Positions 8,685 through 17,619 of a DNA stretch of 59,334 bases are shown piece after piece (position 1 is the first letter of the stretch; each line of letters starts with the position of its first letter). Location: assembly GCF_001692325.1 (NCBI RefSeq), contig NZ_LXKN01000028.1:1-59334 (forward strand), in the 5' to 3' direction. This stretch comes from Rhizobium sp. AC27/96. GTDB lineage: Bacteria; Pseudomonadota; Alphaproteobacteria; Rhizobiales; Rhizobiaceae. A model generated the notes under the pieces. It searched no databases. It saw only the letters and a program-made list of their open reading frames with translations, and was not told the DNA's origin. The translations under genes were made by a program, and so were the position numbers.

Positions 8685-9539
8685 ATGACTGTGCAGGGTT
8701 TCGGCATTCACGCCGCCATGTGGACAATGACCTGGGACCGCGCCGGCGCGGAGCGGGCGATTGCCGGTGCGGCAAAGCACAAGGCGGATCTCATCGAGAT
8801 TCCTCTGCTCGACGCGCCTTCCGTCGACGCACGGCATACGCGCGCGCTGCTGGATCGGCATGGCATCCGTGCTGCCTGCTCGCTTGTCTTGCCGCAGCCG
8901 GCCTGGGCATCCATTCGCCCGGATGCGGCGATCGCGCATCTCACGACCGCGATGGACAAGGCAGCTGAAATGGGCGGCGAGGCCCTGACGGGCGTCACCT
9001 ATGGCGGCACGAACGAGCGCACGGGTTTTCCGCCGACGCAGGGCGAGTACGACAATCTTACGCGCGCGCTGGAAGCAGCCGCCAGACATGCGAAGAAGCT
9101 TGGTATCCAGCTGGGCGTCGAGGCCGTCAATCGCTATGAAAGCCATCTGATCAATTCCGCCGAGCAGGCCGTTGCGCTGGTCGAGCGTATCGGAATGGAC
9201 AATGTCTTTGTTCATCTGGACACATTCCACATGAACATGGAGGAGAAGGGCGCGGCCAACGGCATTATCGTGGCACGCGACCACCTCAAATACATGCATA
9301 TGTCCGAGAGCGACCGGGGAACGCCGGGCGCCGGCAACGTCCCCTGGGATTCGATCTTCACGGCACTTTCGGCCATCGGCTTCAAGGGCGCGCTGACGCT
9401 CGAGAGCTTCGTGAGCATGCCGGCTGAAATGGCGGGCGACATCTCGACCTGGCGTCCGGTAGCCCGCGATGCGGAAGAGGTTTTGGATCATGGTGTTGGG
9501 TTCTTGCGCGGCAAGGCTGCGCAATTTGGCTTGAGCTGA
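8685..9539 (+). CDS. D-tagatose/D-allulose 3-epimerase-family isomerase, paralogue 1
   Basis: This 284-residue TIM-barrel (AP-endonuclease-2 fold) protein has the metal and catalytic positions of ketose 3-epimerases: E146 in EAVNRYE, D179 in HLDTFHMNMEE, H205 in YMHMSESD, and E240 in LESF. These enzymes use Mn or Co to epimerise free ketohexoses at C3, for example D-allulose to D-fructose. Length matches Agrobacterium D-psicose 3-epimerase. The MSESD segment departs from the commoner HTGES. It lies between the Gfo/Idh/MocA gene and the kinase gene, as expected in a rare-ketose catabolic operon. The second paralogue begins 0.8 kb downstream. Confidence 0.85.
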   Translation: MTVQGFGIHAAMWTMTWDRAGAERAIAGAAKHKADLIEIPLLDAPSVDARHTRALLDRHGIRAACSLVLPQPAWASIRPDAAIAHLTTAMDKAAEMGGEALTGVTYGGTNERTGFPPTQGEYDNLTRALEAAARHAKKLGIQLGVEAVNRYESHLINSAEQAVALVERIGMDNVFVHLDTFHMNMEEKGAANGIIVARDHLKYMHMSESDRGTPGAGNVPWDSIFTALSAIGFKGALTLESFVSMPAEMAGDISTWRPVARDAEEVLDHGVGFLRGKAAQFGLS

Positions 9540-9561
9540 CAGCGGCAGGATCGGAGTTGCT

Positions 9562-10209
9562 TTGACCACGTTAGAAGAAAATGCTCGCGAGATTGCCGAG
9601 ATCGCCACGCAGCGGTTTACCGCCGGCGGCGGCCGGAGAGTGCTCGTCGCCATCGCCGGCGCGCCGGGCTCCGGTAAGTCTGCGGTCGCCGAGCGCATCG
9701 TTGAGCTGATCGCCGGCAATCACGGCATCAGCGCGGCTTTGTTCCCGATGGATGGCTATCACTATGACGACGCCGTTCTCAAGCAGATGGGCCGCCTTGC
9801 CTATAAGGGCGCCATCGACACGTTCGATGCGCATGGCCTGCGCCACATGCTCAATCGCCTGAAGGCGAATGAAGACGATCTCGTCGCGGTGCCTGTGTTC
9901 GATCGATCGATCGAGATCTCCCGGGCCGGCGGCAGGCTCATTCCGAAGTCAACGGACATCATCGTCTGCGAAGGAAACTACCTGCTGGCTCGGCAGGCTC
10001 CTTGGGACAGGCTGAAGGAAATCTTCGACTTCACCGTCTTTGTCGATGTTGGCGAGGCAGAGCTGCGCGAAAGACTACAGGCTCGATGGCGCAGCTATGG
10101 CCTCGATCCGAGCGAGATCGACCGCAAGGTCGAGGAGAACGATTTGCCGAACGGACGCGCGATCATGCAGGGAAGCGCTGATCCCGACCTCCGTATCGAC
10201 AACAATTGA
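9562..10209 (+). CDS. FrcK-like P-loop sugar/nucleoside kinase
   Basis: This 215-residue kinase of the phosphoribulokinase/uridine kinase/pantothenate kinase fold has Walker A GAPGSGKS at residues 33-40. The substrate-side motif MDGYHYDD follows near residue 63, and a late LQARWRSYGL segment is present. Rhizobia encode a kinase of this type (FrcK) beside a fructose/ribose ABC transporter. Here it lies between two epimerases, so phosphorylation of the epimerised ketose is a reasonable role, though the substrate is inferred only. It starts at TTG 9562 behind CGGAGT and is 22 bp after the preceding stop. Confidence 0.75.
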   Translation: MTTLEENAREIAEIATQRFTAGGGRRVLVAIAGAPGSGKSAVAERIVELIAGNHGISAALFPMDGYHYDDAVLKQMGRLAYKGAIDTFDAHGLRHMLNRLKANEDDLVAVPVFDRSIEISRAGGRLIPKSTDIIVCEGNYLLARQAPWDRLKEIFDFTVFVDVGEAELRERLQARWRSYGLDPSEIDRKVEENDLPNGRAIMQGSADPDLRIDNN

Positions 10210-10261
10210 GCCATCCGGCTGATCGCAGCTGAGGCGATCCACCGACACATCAACACCGCAA

Positions 10262-10284
10262 CCCGGAAAACGAAGGTTTCCGGG
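10262..10284 (+). terminator. Perfect 8-bp hairpin before the second epimerase
   Basis: CCCGGAAA at 10262-10269 pairs with TTTCCGGG at 10277-10284 around a 7-base loop. It lies in the 112-bp gap between the kinase and second epimerase genes. No U-tract follows, so partial termination or RNA processing is more likely than a full stop. Confidence 0.4.
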
Positions 10285-10321
10285 AAGCAAGATCTTTTGT
10301 GCAAAAAGTAGGAGCATTACC

Positions 10322-11215
10322 ATGAACAAATTGGGTGTACACGCCTTGGTCTGGGAAAAGGGCTGGAGCCACGACGAATGCGAACGGGCGATCGCCAAGT
10401 CGGCCGAGGTTGGATACGACTTCATCGAAGCACCGGCGCTCGATCCAAGCTCCATCGATATCGACTTCACGCGCCGGTCGCTGGAAAAGCATGGCATCGG
10501 CATCAACTTCTCGCTCGGCCTTGATGCCGACACGGATATTTCGAGCGGCGATATCGAGAAAGGCAAGCGCGGCAAGGCAAAGCTTCTGGAAGCGCTGACG
10601 CTTGCGCGCGATGCCGGCGCAACGCATGTCTGCGGCATTCTGCACTCCGCATTCCAGAAGAGCAGCGTTCCGACGACAGCTGCCGGCGTTGCCATGTCTG
10701 TCGACATTCTGGGACAGGTCGCCGAAATCGCCGCAAAGAGCCGCATCACGCTCGGTCTCGAAGTGGTGAACCGCTACGAATCCAACGTTCTCAACACCGC
10801 CTCGCAGGGTGTTGAGCTCTGCAAGCGCATCGGCGCCGATAATGTGAAAGTGCACCTCGACGTGTACCACATGAACATCGAGGAATCCGATGTTCCCTCC
10901 GCGATCAAGGATACCGGCAGCTATCTCGGATATTTCCACACTGGTGACTCCCACCGTGGCTATCTCGGCTCCGGCACGATCGACTTGGCCGGCGTATTCC
11001 GCGCGCTCGTCGCCTCCGGCTATACCGGTCCGATCACCTTCGAAAGCTTCTCGTCCCGCGTCGTGGGCCAGCCGCTGGAAGGCATTCTCGGCATCTGGCG
11101 CAATCTCTGGGAAGACGGCTACGATCTGGCGTCCCACGCGCTCATGTACACACGCGCCCAGCTGAAATCCGCGACGGAAACACTTCGCCAAGTTGAACGG
11201 AGCCGACTGCCGTAA
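10322..11215 (+). CDS. D-tagatose/D-allulose 3-epimerase-family isomerase, paralogue 2
   Basis: This 297-residue member of the same fold and family as the protein at 8685 is closer to classic D-psicose 3-epimerases. It has E147 in LEVVNRYE, D180 in HLDVYHMNIEES, H206 in YFHTGDSHRG and E241 in FESFSSRVVG, which are the metal and base positions. It follows the kinase gene with a 112-bp gap and good spacing from AGGAG. The window therefore has two distinct ketose 3-epimerases in one operon, which suggests that they act on different substrates or in sequence. Confidence 0.87.
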   Translation: MNKLGVHALVWEKGWSHDECERAIAKSAEVGYDFIEAPALDPSSIDIDFTRRSLEKHGIGINFSLGLDADTDISSGDIEKGKRGKAKLLEALTLARDAGATHVCGILHSAFQKSSVPTTAAGVAMSVDILGQVAEIAAKSRITLGLEVVNRYESNVLNTASQGVELCKRIGADNVKVHLDVYHMNIEESDVPSAIKDTGSYLGYFHTGDSHRGYLGSGTIDLAGVFRALVASGYTGPITFESFSSRVVGQPLEGILGIWRNLWEDGYDLASHALMYTRAQLKSATETLRQVERSRLP

Positions 11216-11235
11216 CGGCGCAGACCAATGATTAT

Positions 11236-11272
11236 CCGTTGCGGGGTCGACCCTCGCAACGGGCCTTCTTAT
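11236..11272 (+). terminator. Rho-independent-like terminator of the rare-sugar operon
   Basis: CCGTTGCG at 11236-11243 pairs with CGCAACGG at 11255-11262, and the loop itself contains the self-complementary GGGTCGACCC. A modest T-rich stretch (CTTCTTAT) follows. It lies 20 bp after the stop of the second epimerase and marks the end of the operon. Confidence 0.6.
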
Positions 11273-11427
11273 CGGAACGCGGTGATATCTGAAGGGCGCT
11301 AAGCTGAGGGGTGCGCAAGGCGTTGCTATTGGTCAAATGCATTGCCGGACAGGCGTAATCTAGAGGTGATCTCACCATGTTGCCTTGCGTGCTGTACGCG
11401 AACAAGCAACATCGGTGCCTGTGCAGT

Positions 11428-12681
11428 TTATCCACCCCGCCTGTTGAATTCGGAGCCGATCATGAGCGGCTTCTTGTCGAGCCCCTTTTTCATCAGGACT
11501 CCGGTATCCGGGCCGAACATTGCGTAAATCGGCATCAGGCTTGCTCCCAGCGCCGAGCCGCGTGCGCCGAGGAACCCTGCGCTGATAACGGGGGCAATAA
11601 GGCCCGGTGGTATCATCTCCGCGAAACATCGCTGGATCCGTTCGACAGTGTCTGCAAGCAGAGCTTGCGGCAGCAATCCGTCAATAACCACCGCCTCGAC
11701 GTCGACAACCGAGATGCTTCCGATAAGCGCCTGTGCCAATGCATCAGCGCAATCCTCCTGCCATTCGGACACAAGTTTTTGCGCCGCTGCCGGCATGGGA
11801 TCGAGATCACGGACCCGGGTAATATCGAAACCGTTGAATCTCAGATGATGAACGAGGGTAAAAATAGAAGCGCGGTGGAGCAGGACATCGAATTTCCCCG
11901 AAGGTTTCGGGACGGAATTCAGTGTCGAGTGCGTTACCGGAAATGGGCCGAATGCGGCTGTGTTGCCGTTCGGGCCGGTCTGCAAGGTGCCGTCGAGAAC
12001 AAGGCCGCCCCCGACAAAGGTGCTGAGCGAGATGTGCAGGAAGTCGGAATATTGCTTGCCCACGCCATAGACCAGTTCGGCAACCGCCGCCGCAGATGCA
12101 TCGTTCTCGATCATCACGGGAAGGTCCTGGCTTTCGGCGAAATGCGACCGCAGATCGAAGGTGCGCCACTCCATCTGCACATCGGATGGGAAGCCCAGTT
12201 CCTCATCCCACCCGCCGATGAAATAGGGCGCCGAGATGCCGATCCCGATGAGGCGCTTCTGACCATCCCTGCCAAGTTCGCTTCTGAAGCGGGCGATTGC
12301 TGCATCACCAAGTTCCTTGATGCCGACCGGATTGGGGTGATCATATTCGTGTGTCTCGAAGGCAACCGTCTCGCCGGAAAAATCCGTCAGAATCGCATCC
12401 ATCGCCCGACGCCCGACGTGGAGGCCAATGGAATAGGCTCCGTCTTTCGCAAGGCCGTACATCGCCGACGGTTGGCCCTTGCCGCCAAAACGTTTTCCAT
12501 TTTCAACAAGATAGCCGCCAGCCACGAGGGCGTCGACGATCGTCGCGACGGCGGGTGGGGTGAGGTGCGCGAACCTGGCGATTTCTGCTTTCGAGGTTTC
12601 GCCAAACCGGCGAACGGCGTCGAGAACGACGCGCTCATTGTAGTGGCGCAACTGAACAGAGTTACTGCCTTTGCCCGCCAT
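11428..12681 (-). CDS. ROK-family transcriptional repressor
   Basis: This roughly 417-residue ROK repressor has an N-terminal winged helix-turn-helix (SVQLRHYNERVVLDAVRR, then SKAEIARFAHLTPPAVATIV) followed by a sugar-kinase-like domain. An ENDASAAAVAEL motif carries the usual Asp. The ROK zinc motif (GH...CxCGxxGC) is replaced by GPNGNTAAFGPFPV, so neither the cysteines nor the GH are present. It is divergent from the CUT2 importer at 12922 and probably represses it in response to the imported sugar. The start at 12681 is supported by GGAGCAGGAA just upstream; 12750 is a longer in-frame alternative. Confidence 0.87.
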   Translation of the reverse strand: MAGKGSNSVQLRHYNERVVLDAVRRFGETSKAEIARFAHLTPPAVATIVDALVAGGYLVENGKRFGGKGQPSAMYGLAKDGAYSIGLHVGRRAMDAILTDFSGETVAFETHEYDHPNPVGIKELGDAAIARFRSELGRDGQKRLIGIGISAPYFIGGWDEELGFPSDVQMEWRTFDLRSHFAESQDLPVMIENDASAAAVAELVYGVGKQYSDFLHISLSTFVGGGLVLDGTLQTGPNGNTAAFGPFPVTHSTLNSVPKPSGKFDVLLHRASIFTLVHHLRFNGFDITRVRDLDPMPAAAQKLVSEWQEDCADALAQALIGSISVVDVEAVVIDGLLPQALLADTVERIQRCFAEMIPPGLIAPVISAGFLGARGSALGASLMPIYAMFGPDTGVLMKKGLDKKPLMIGSEFNRRGG

Positions 12682-12770
12682 TTTTCCTGCTCCCACGTCT
12701 CGAAAACTTGCCCCGATGCGTTCTTTTACGCGCCGCCTGTCGATTGTCAAAAAGACCTTTACGACTGCTC

Positions 12771-12811
12771 TTGACGGACTTCAACAACAATTATAGTAAA
12801 CTGCTTTAATA
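12771..12811 (+). promoter_or_regulatory. Candidate promoter and ROK operator
   Basis: TTGACG at 12771-12776 with TATAGT at 12792-12797 could form -35 and -10 elements, though the 15-bp spacing is short. Overlapping the -10 is a dyad, TAGTAAA (12794-12800) and TTTAATA (12805-12811), with six of seven positions paired. Its location between the divergent ROK and transporter genes suits an operator. Confidence 0.4.
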
Positions 12812-12921
12812 AATACGCCAAAGGGAGCTGGCGTGTCGAAAGAGACTTGGTGAGGACCCCCAAATGATTTCCTGCAAGAGCCAGGCCCCGCATTCCCGCA
12901 GCGATACCAGCGGTGTTGACC

Positions 12922-15498
12922 ATGCTTGAGGCAGCGCCCCTCTCGCCTGTGAGCTCGTTGCCGAACAGCGATGGTGTCATTGCATCGCTTGCCGGCGTCA
13001 CGAAGATATTCTGCGGCACCGTCGCCGTGTCTGATGTCACCATCGAGCTTCGGGCAGGGGAAGTCCTTGCTCTGCTTGGAGAGAATGGCGCGGGCAAGAG
13101 CACCTGCGTGAAGCTGCTTGCGGGCGTCCACAGGCCTGACACGGGCGCCGTCCTCATTGGTGGCCAACAAAAGCGGTTTTCGTCGCCGCTTGAGGCGCAG
13201 CATTCCGGCGTTGCCGTCATGCACCAGCATCCGGGGCTCTTTCCCGATCTGAGCATTGCCGAAAACCTCTTCATCGGACAGACCGGCACGAAGTGGAAGC
13301 TCGACTACAGTGCCATGCAGGCAGAGGCCGCGCGGCTTCTGAGGACTATTGGCCTCGATGCCGACGTTTCCCAGCCTCTTGGCAAGTTGCGGACATCGGA
13401 ACAGCAGCTGGTGGAAGTTGCCCGCGCCCTGTCGCTCGATGCCCGCGTGCTGATCATGGATGAACCGACTGCTGCACTTTCGCAGCGCGAGGTCGAACGT
13501 CTATTCGGCGTGGTGGATGGGCTGCGCAAACGCGGCGTCGCCATGATGTTCGTCGGGCACCGGATGGACGAAATCTACCGCGTCGCCGACCGGATTGCCG
13601 TTCTGCGCGATGGGCGCCTCGTCGGCACGGAACTGACGGCGGATCTGTCCCGCGAGCGTGCCATCCAGATGATGGTCGGGCGGTCGCTTGACGGACTGTA
13701 TCCGCGCCACACCGCGACACCAGGCAATGTCGTGCTCGAGGTCAACAACCTCACGCGAAAGGGCACCTTCGAAGATATCTCGTTCCAGCTGCGGGCAGGA
13801 GAAATCCTCGGCTTTGGCGGCCTCGTCGGAAGCGGTCGCACCGAGATCGCGCGGGTGCTCTTCGGCATTGATCAACCCACGTCAGGCACGATCGCGATCG
13901 ATGGCAATGCTGTCCGCTTCGGGTCGGCAAGCGCCGCCATGGAGCAAGGTATCGCCTATGTCTCGGAGGATCGTATCGGCCAAAGCCTGGTCATGGATTT
14001 CTCGATCCTCAACAATGCCTCGCTGACAGTTCTCGACGAGGCAACCAGCGGCGGGATGATGTCGCGCTCGAAAGAGCTCAAGCTTGCCGAGCCGTTCCTC
14101 GATCGGCTGCGTCTTCGTTTCAGCTCCTACGGACAGCCGGTCAGCTCCCTGTCGGGCGGCAATCAGCAGAAGGTCGTCCTGTCAAAATGGCTGGCGACCA
14201 AGCCGCGGATCCTCATCCTCGACGAGCCGACACAGGGTATCGATGTTCAGGCCAAGGCGGACGTCCATGCGATGATGGCCGATCTTGCCAGCCAGGGCAT
14301 GGCGATCATCCTCATCTCGTCGGAGTTGCCCGAATTGCTCGGAATGTCCGACAGGATGATCGTCCTGCGCGAAGGACACATTTCGGGAAGGTTCGAGCGC
14401 GACGAGGCAACGCAGGAAAAGGTCATCGGCGCTGCGACCGATGCCGTCGTTCAAAAGGTCGATGGCGATCTCGTCGCCAAGCCGGTCCATTCGGGCATCG
14501 AGCATGTCGAGCTTCAGCCGCAGCAAAGCCTTCTGAGGCAAATATTCTCGCGCCGAGAATTCGGGCTCGTCGCTGCGATGCTTGCGGTGATCATACCCAT
14601 ATCGATCCTGAATATTCGCATGCTGAGCGGCGCGAACCTTTCCGCCCTGGCCATGGATGCGGGTTTGCTGGTGATCGTTGCCATCGCACAGATGCTGGTG
14701 CTGATTACCCGAAGCATTGATTTGTCCGTGGCTGCCATCATCGGCCTTGCCGCCTACGGTGCTGCCTCGACCCTGCATGCTCATCCCGAGATTGGAGTGG
14801 CCGGCGGCGTGCTGCTCGCCTGCGGCATCGGCCTGATCGCAGGCACGGTAAACGGGTTGATCATTACCTACGGAAAGGTGCCGGCAATCGTCGTGACGCT
14901 GGGGACAATGTCGGTTTTCCGCGGCTTGAACAGCATTTGGGCCGGCGGCACGCAAGTCAGCGCCGATCAGGTTCCGCAATCCTGGCTGGATATGACCAGC
15001 GCCAATATCCTCGGTATCCCGGCGATCCTCCTGATAGCCATCGCCACGTTGCTGGTTGCCGGCTACATCCTCCGCTACACCTCGCTTGGCCGCGAACTTT
15101 ATGCGATCGGCTCCAACCCGGATGGTGCCCGGCTGATCGGCATACCCGCCAGGCCGCGAATCCTGCTGGCCTTTGCGGCGGCAGGTCTGCTGGCGGGCTT
15201 CGACGGCGCGTTGTGGGCGTCGCGTTACGCCACCGTCGATGCCCGCGTCGCCTATGGCTTCGAACTCACCGTTATCGCAGCCGTCGTCGTCGGCGGTGTC
15301 GCGGTGCGCGGCGGTTCGGGAACGGTGCTTGGCGTTGCCGCCGGTGCTCTGCTGCTGCTGGTCATCAATAACGGCCTGACACTCGTGCGCGTCGATCCAC
15401 TTTGGCTGCAGGGCGTCTACGGCTTGGTCATTCTCGTCGCCATCGGCATCGACGCCTATGTCGCCCGCCGCGCGTCCCGTGGAGGTGCGCATTCATGA
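12922..15498 (+). CDS. CUT2 ABC transporter: double ATPase fused to a permease (rhamnose-type)
   Basis: This roughly 858-residue fusion has two ABC domains and a permease in one chain. ABC 1 has GENGAGKST, signature region LRTSEQQLVEVARAL and Walker B LIMDEPTAALS. ABC 2 has degenerate P-loop GLVGSGRTE, LSGGNQQK and ILDEPTQGID. After a linker at about residues 500-545 comes an RbsC-like permease with ITRSIDLSVAAIIGLAAYG, a VPAIVVTLGTMSVFRG block and about nine membrane segments. These parts are normally separate (RhaT plus RhaP). It would form the importer core with the permease at 15495 and the binding protein at 16559. GTG 12913 is an alternative start. The substrate is not determinable; rhamnose-type or AI-2-type systems are the nearest relatives. 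Confidence 0.88.
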   Translation: MLEAAPLSPVSSLPNSDGVIASLAGVTKIFCGTVAVSDVTIELRAGEVLALLGENGAGKSTCVKLLAGVHRPDTGAVLIGGQQKRFSSPLEAQHSGVAVMHQHPGLFPDLSIAENLFIGQTGTKWKLDYSAMQAEAARLLRTIGLDADVSQPLGKLRTSEQQLVEVARALSLDARVLIMDEPTAALSQREVERLFGVVDGLRKRGVAMMFVGHRMDEIYRVADRIAVLRDGRLVGTELTADLSRERAIQMMVGRSLDGLYPRHTATPGNVVLEVNNLTRKGTFEDISFQLRAGEILGFGGLVGSGRTEIARVLFGIDQPTSGTIAIDGNAVRFGSASAAMEQGIAYVSEDRIGQSLVMDFSILNNASLTVLDEATSGGMMSRSKELKLAEPFLDRLRLRFSSYGQPVSSLSGGNQQKVVLSKWLATKPRILILDEPTQGIDVQAKADVHAMMADLASQGMAIILISSELPELLGMSDRMIVLREGHISGRFERDEATQEKVIGAATDAVVQKVDGDLVAKPVHSGIEHVELQPQQSLLRQIFSRREFGLVAAMLAVIIPISILNIRMLSGANLSALAMDAGLLVIVAIAQMLVLITRSIDLSVAAIIGLAAYGAASTLHAHPEIGVAGGVLLACGIGLIAGTVNGLIITYGKVPAIVVTLGTMSVFRGLNSIWAGGTQVSADQVPQSWLDMTSANILGIPAILLIAIATLLVAGYILRYTSLGRELYAIGSNPDGARLIGIPARPRILLAFAAAGLLAGFDGALWASRYATVDARVAYGFELTVIAAVVVGGVAVRGGSGTVLGVAAGALLLLVINNGLTLVRVDPLWLQGVYGLVILVAIGIDAYVARRASRGGAHS

Positions 15499-16505
15499 CA
15501 GACACATCGAAGCACAAGACGGACTTCGTTGCCCGCATCGGCAACTGGGACAATTTCCTTGCCGCCATCACCATCCTTGTCATCCTCTACGCGATTTTCG
15601 CCGTGCCGAACTTCGCTTCGACCTTCAACATCTCGCAAGCCGTGGCCGGGATTTCCGAACGGGCGCTGATCGTCCTGCCGATGGTCTTCCTGATCATTGC
15701 TCGCGAAATTGACCTTTCGGTCGGCAGCACGCTGGCGCTCACGAGCGTCGTCTTCGGCTTGCTGACGCAGGCGGAGTTTCCCCTTTATCTGGCTATTCCT
15801 CTGACCTTGCTCGCAGGTGCCGCTTGCGGAGCGTTCAACGGAATTCTGGTCACGAAGCTGGGACTGCCGTCACTCGTGGTAACGCTGGGTACGATGGCCC
15901 TCTTCCGGGGCATCGGATACATCCTGCTCGGCTCTGACTCGATCAACGACTTCCCGGACAGCTTCCTCGATTTTGGTATCAACACGGTGGGCGATACGGC
16001 TGTTCCCTGGACCATCGTCCCTTTCATCGTGCTGGCGCCGCTGTTTGCGATTGCTCTTCAGAAGATGCCGCTCGGACGCCGGATCTATGCCATTGGCGGC
16101 AGCCCGGAAGCGGCGCGCTATTCAGGCATCCGCCTGGCCCGCACGGTGCTCGGCCTGTTCATCACCTCCGGTGTCGTCTGTGCAGCAGCGGGCATGGTCT
16201 ATGCCGCGCGTCTTGCCAATGCCCGCGCCAACAATGCGCTGGGCATCGAGCTTGATGTCATCACTATCGCTCTTCTTGGCGGCATCAGCGTTTTCGGAGG
16301 CAAGGGCAAGCTGACGGGTGTGCTCTGGGCGCTCCTGCTGTTTGCGACCATCCGCAATGTGCTCGGCCTCCTGCAGATCGGTGGCGATGCACAGGGGACC
16401 GTCATCGGCCTTCTTCTGATTGTCTCGCTACTCGCCAGCAATGCAGCGGAGCGGATCTTTGCCAGCGTCAGAACCTATTACTTCAAGCCAAAGGCAAACG
16501 AGTAG
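15495..16505 (+). CDS. CUT2 sugar ABC transporter permease
   Basis: This roughly 336-residue permease begins at ATG 15495, overlapping the preceding stop in ATGA. Several membrane segments are visible, along with IAREIDLSVGSTLALTSVVFG and LPSLVVTLGTMALFRG, the RbsC/RhaQ-type motifs. A late GGISVFGGKGKL matches the family. It is the second, unfused permease and probably heterodimerises with the permease half of the fusion protein. Codons upstream to 15402 lie inside the previous gene and are not used. Confidence 0.9.
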   Translation: MTDTSKHKTDFVARIGNWDNFLAAITILVILYAIFAVPNFASTFNISQAVAGISERALIVLPMVFLIIAREIDLSVGSTLALTSVVFGLLTQAEFPLYLAIPLTLLAGAACGAFNGILVTKLGLPSLVVTLGTMALFRGIGYILLGSDSINDFPDSFLDFGINTVGDTAVPWTIVPFIVLAPLFAIALQKMPLGRRIYAIGGSPEAARYSGIRLARTVLGLFITSGVVCAAAGMVYAARLANARANNALGIELDVITIALLGGISVFGGKGKLTGVLWALLLFATIRNVLGLLQIGGDAQGTVIGLLLIVSLLASNAAERIFASVRTYYFKPKANE

Positions 16506-16558
16506 CCTCCGGCGGCTCGTCTGTTCATTCAAGCCGGATTTTAAGAGGAGGAAACCAC

Positions 16559-17563
16559 ATGAAATCCAAGATTTTGACATCGATACTTCTTGCCAGCACC
16601 CTGATTGCGAGCGTTGCAACGGCAAGCGCGGAGGATTGCGCGAAGGCTCCCGTGACTGTCGGCTTCCTGCCGAAGCTCGACACCGATCCGTACTTCCAGG
16701 TTGCCCAGACCGGTGCCGAAGAGGCTGCAGGCGAGATCGGCGGCAAGGCGATCAAGCAGGCGCCTTCGCAGGCAACCGCCGAAGCGCAGATCGACTTCAT
16801 CAACAATCTGGTCTCGCAGAAGGTCGGCGTTATCGCCATCTCAGCCAATGACGCGAATGCCGTTGCTCCTGCTCTTCGCCGCGCCGAAAAGCAGGGCGTC
16901 AAGATCGTCTCCTATGACTCGGATGTGGCGACGAACGCACGTACGGTGTTCCTCAATCAGGCCGCCGGCGACAGCCTGGCCGAGATGATGCTGGAATCGA
17001 TGGGCCAGCTCATCAACTATGAGGGCGACTTCGCCATCCTGTCCTCCACGCCGACTGCTGCGAACCAGAACGCCTGGATCGCCTTCATGAAGAAGAAGAT
17101 GGAAGGCGACAAGAAATACGCCAAGATGAAGCTCGTTCAGGTCGCCTACGGCCAGGAGAGCGAGCAGGTGAACCAGCAGCAGGCACTCGGTCTTGCGCAA
17201 GCATTTCCCAACCTGAAGGGCATCATCATCCCGGCCGGCATCGGTCTGCCGGCAGCCGCGCGCGCCATGGATCAGGCCGGTCTTCTCGGCAAGATCAAGC
17301 TCACCGGCCTTGCACCCGCGACGTTGATCAAGAAGTACATCCAGGATGGCTCCGTCCAGGATATCTGGTGGAACGTCAAGGATCTCGGATATCTGACCTA
17401 TTATGCGGCTCAGGCCGTCGCGCAATGCAAGGTTACCGGCAAGGAAGGCGAAACATTCACCGCAGGTCGCCTTGGATCGTATAAGGTCGGAGCAAAGGGC
17501 GAAGTCCTGCTCGGGCCAGCCAAGATCGTTACGCCGGCGAATATCGAAGAATTCAAGTTCTGA
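16559..17563 (+). CDS. Rhamnose/AI-2-type sugar-binding protein
   Basis: This 334-residue periplasmic binding protein has a Sec signal peptide (cleavage near TASA-ED). The mature part fits the RhaS/LsrB branch: VGFLPKLDTDPYFQVAQTGA, IDFINNLVSQKVGVIAISAN, then DSDVATNARTVFLNQA. Four signature-type segments and an absence of lipobox are seen. A strong AGAGGAGG-type ribosome site precedes ATG 16559. It is the extracytoplasmic receptor for the fused importer encoded just upstream. Confidence 0.88.
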   Translation: MKSKILTSILLASTLIASVATASAEDCAKAPVTVGFLPKLDTDPYFQVAQTGAEEAAGEIGGKAIKQAPSQATAEAQIDFINNLVSQKVGVIAISANDANAVAPALRRAEKQGVKIVSYDSDVATNARTVFLNQAAGDSLAEMMLESMGQLINYEGDFAILSSTPTAANQNAWIAFMKKKMEGDKKYAKMKLVQVAYGQESEQVNQQQALGLAQAFPNLKGIIIPAGIGLPAAARAMDQAGLLGKIKLTGLAPATLIKKYIQDGSVQDIWWNVKDLGYLTYYAAQAVAQCKVTGKEGETFTAGRLGSYKVGAKGEVLLGPAKIVTPANIEEFKF

Positions 17564-17571
17564 TACGCTTC

Positions 17572-17596
17572 GGGCAACGCCACTCAGGCGTTGCCC
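17572..17596 (+). terminator. Strong 10-bp hairpin after the binding-protein gene
   Basis: GGGCAACGCC at 17572-17581 pairs perfectly with GGCGTTGCCC at 17587-17596 around a 5-base loop. It starts about 9 bp after the binding-protein stop and lacks a long U-tract. It may reduce transcription into the next gene or stabilise the binding-protein message. Confidence 0.6.
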
Positions 17597-17619
17597 TCGC
17601 TTCCATAGAAGGATTTATC

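Noticed and set aside
8367..9719. 450-codon minus-strand frame under the first epimerase
   Set aside because: It is antisense to a gene with an intact active site, with no homologue that I recognise.
14182..15492. 436-codon minus-strand frame under the fused transporter
   Set aside because: It mirrors the permease domain on the other strand, with low-complexity Asp/Gln/Arg composition.
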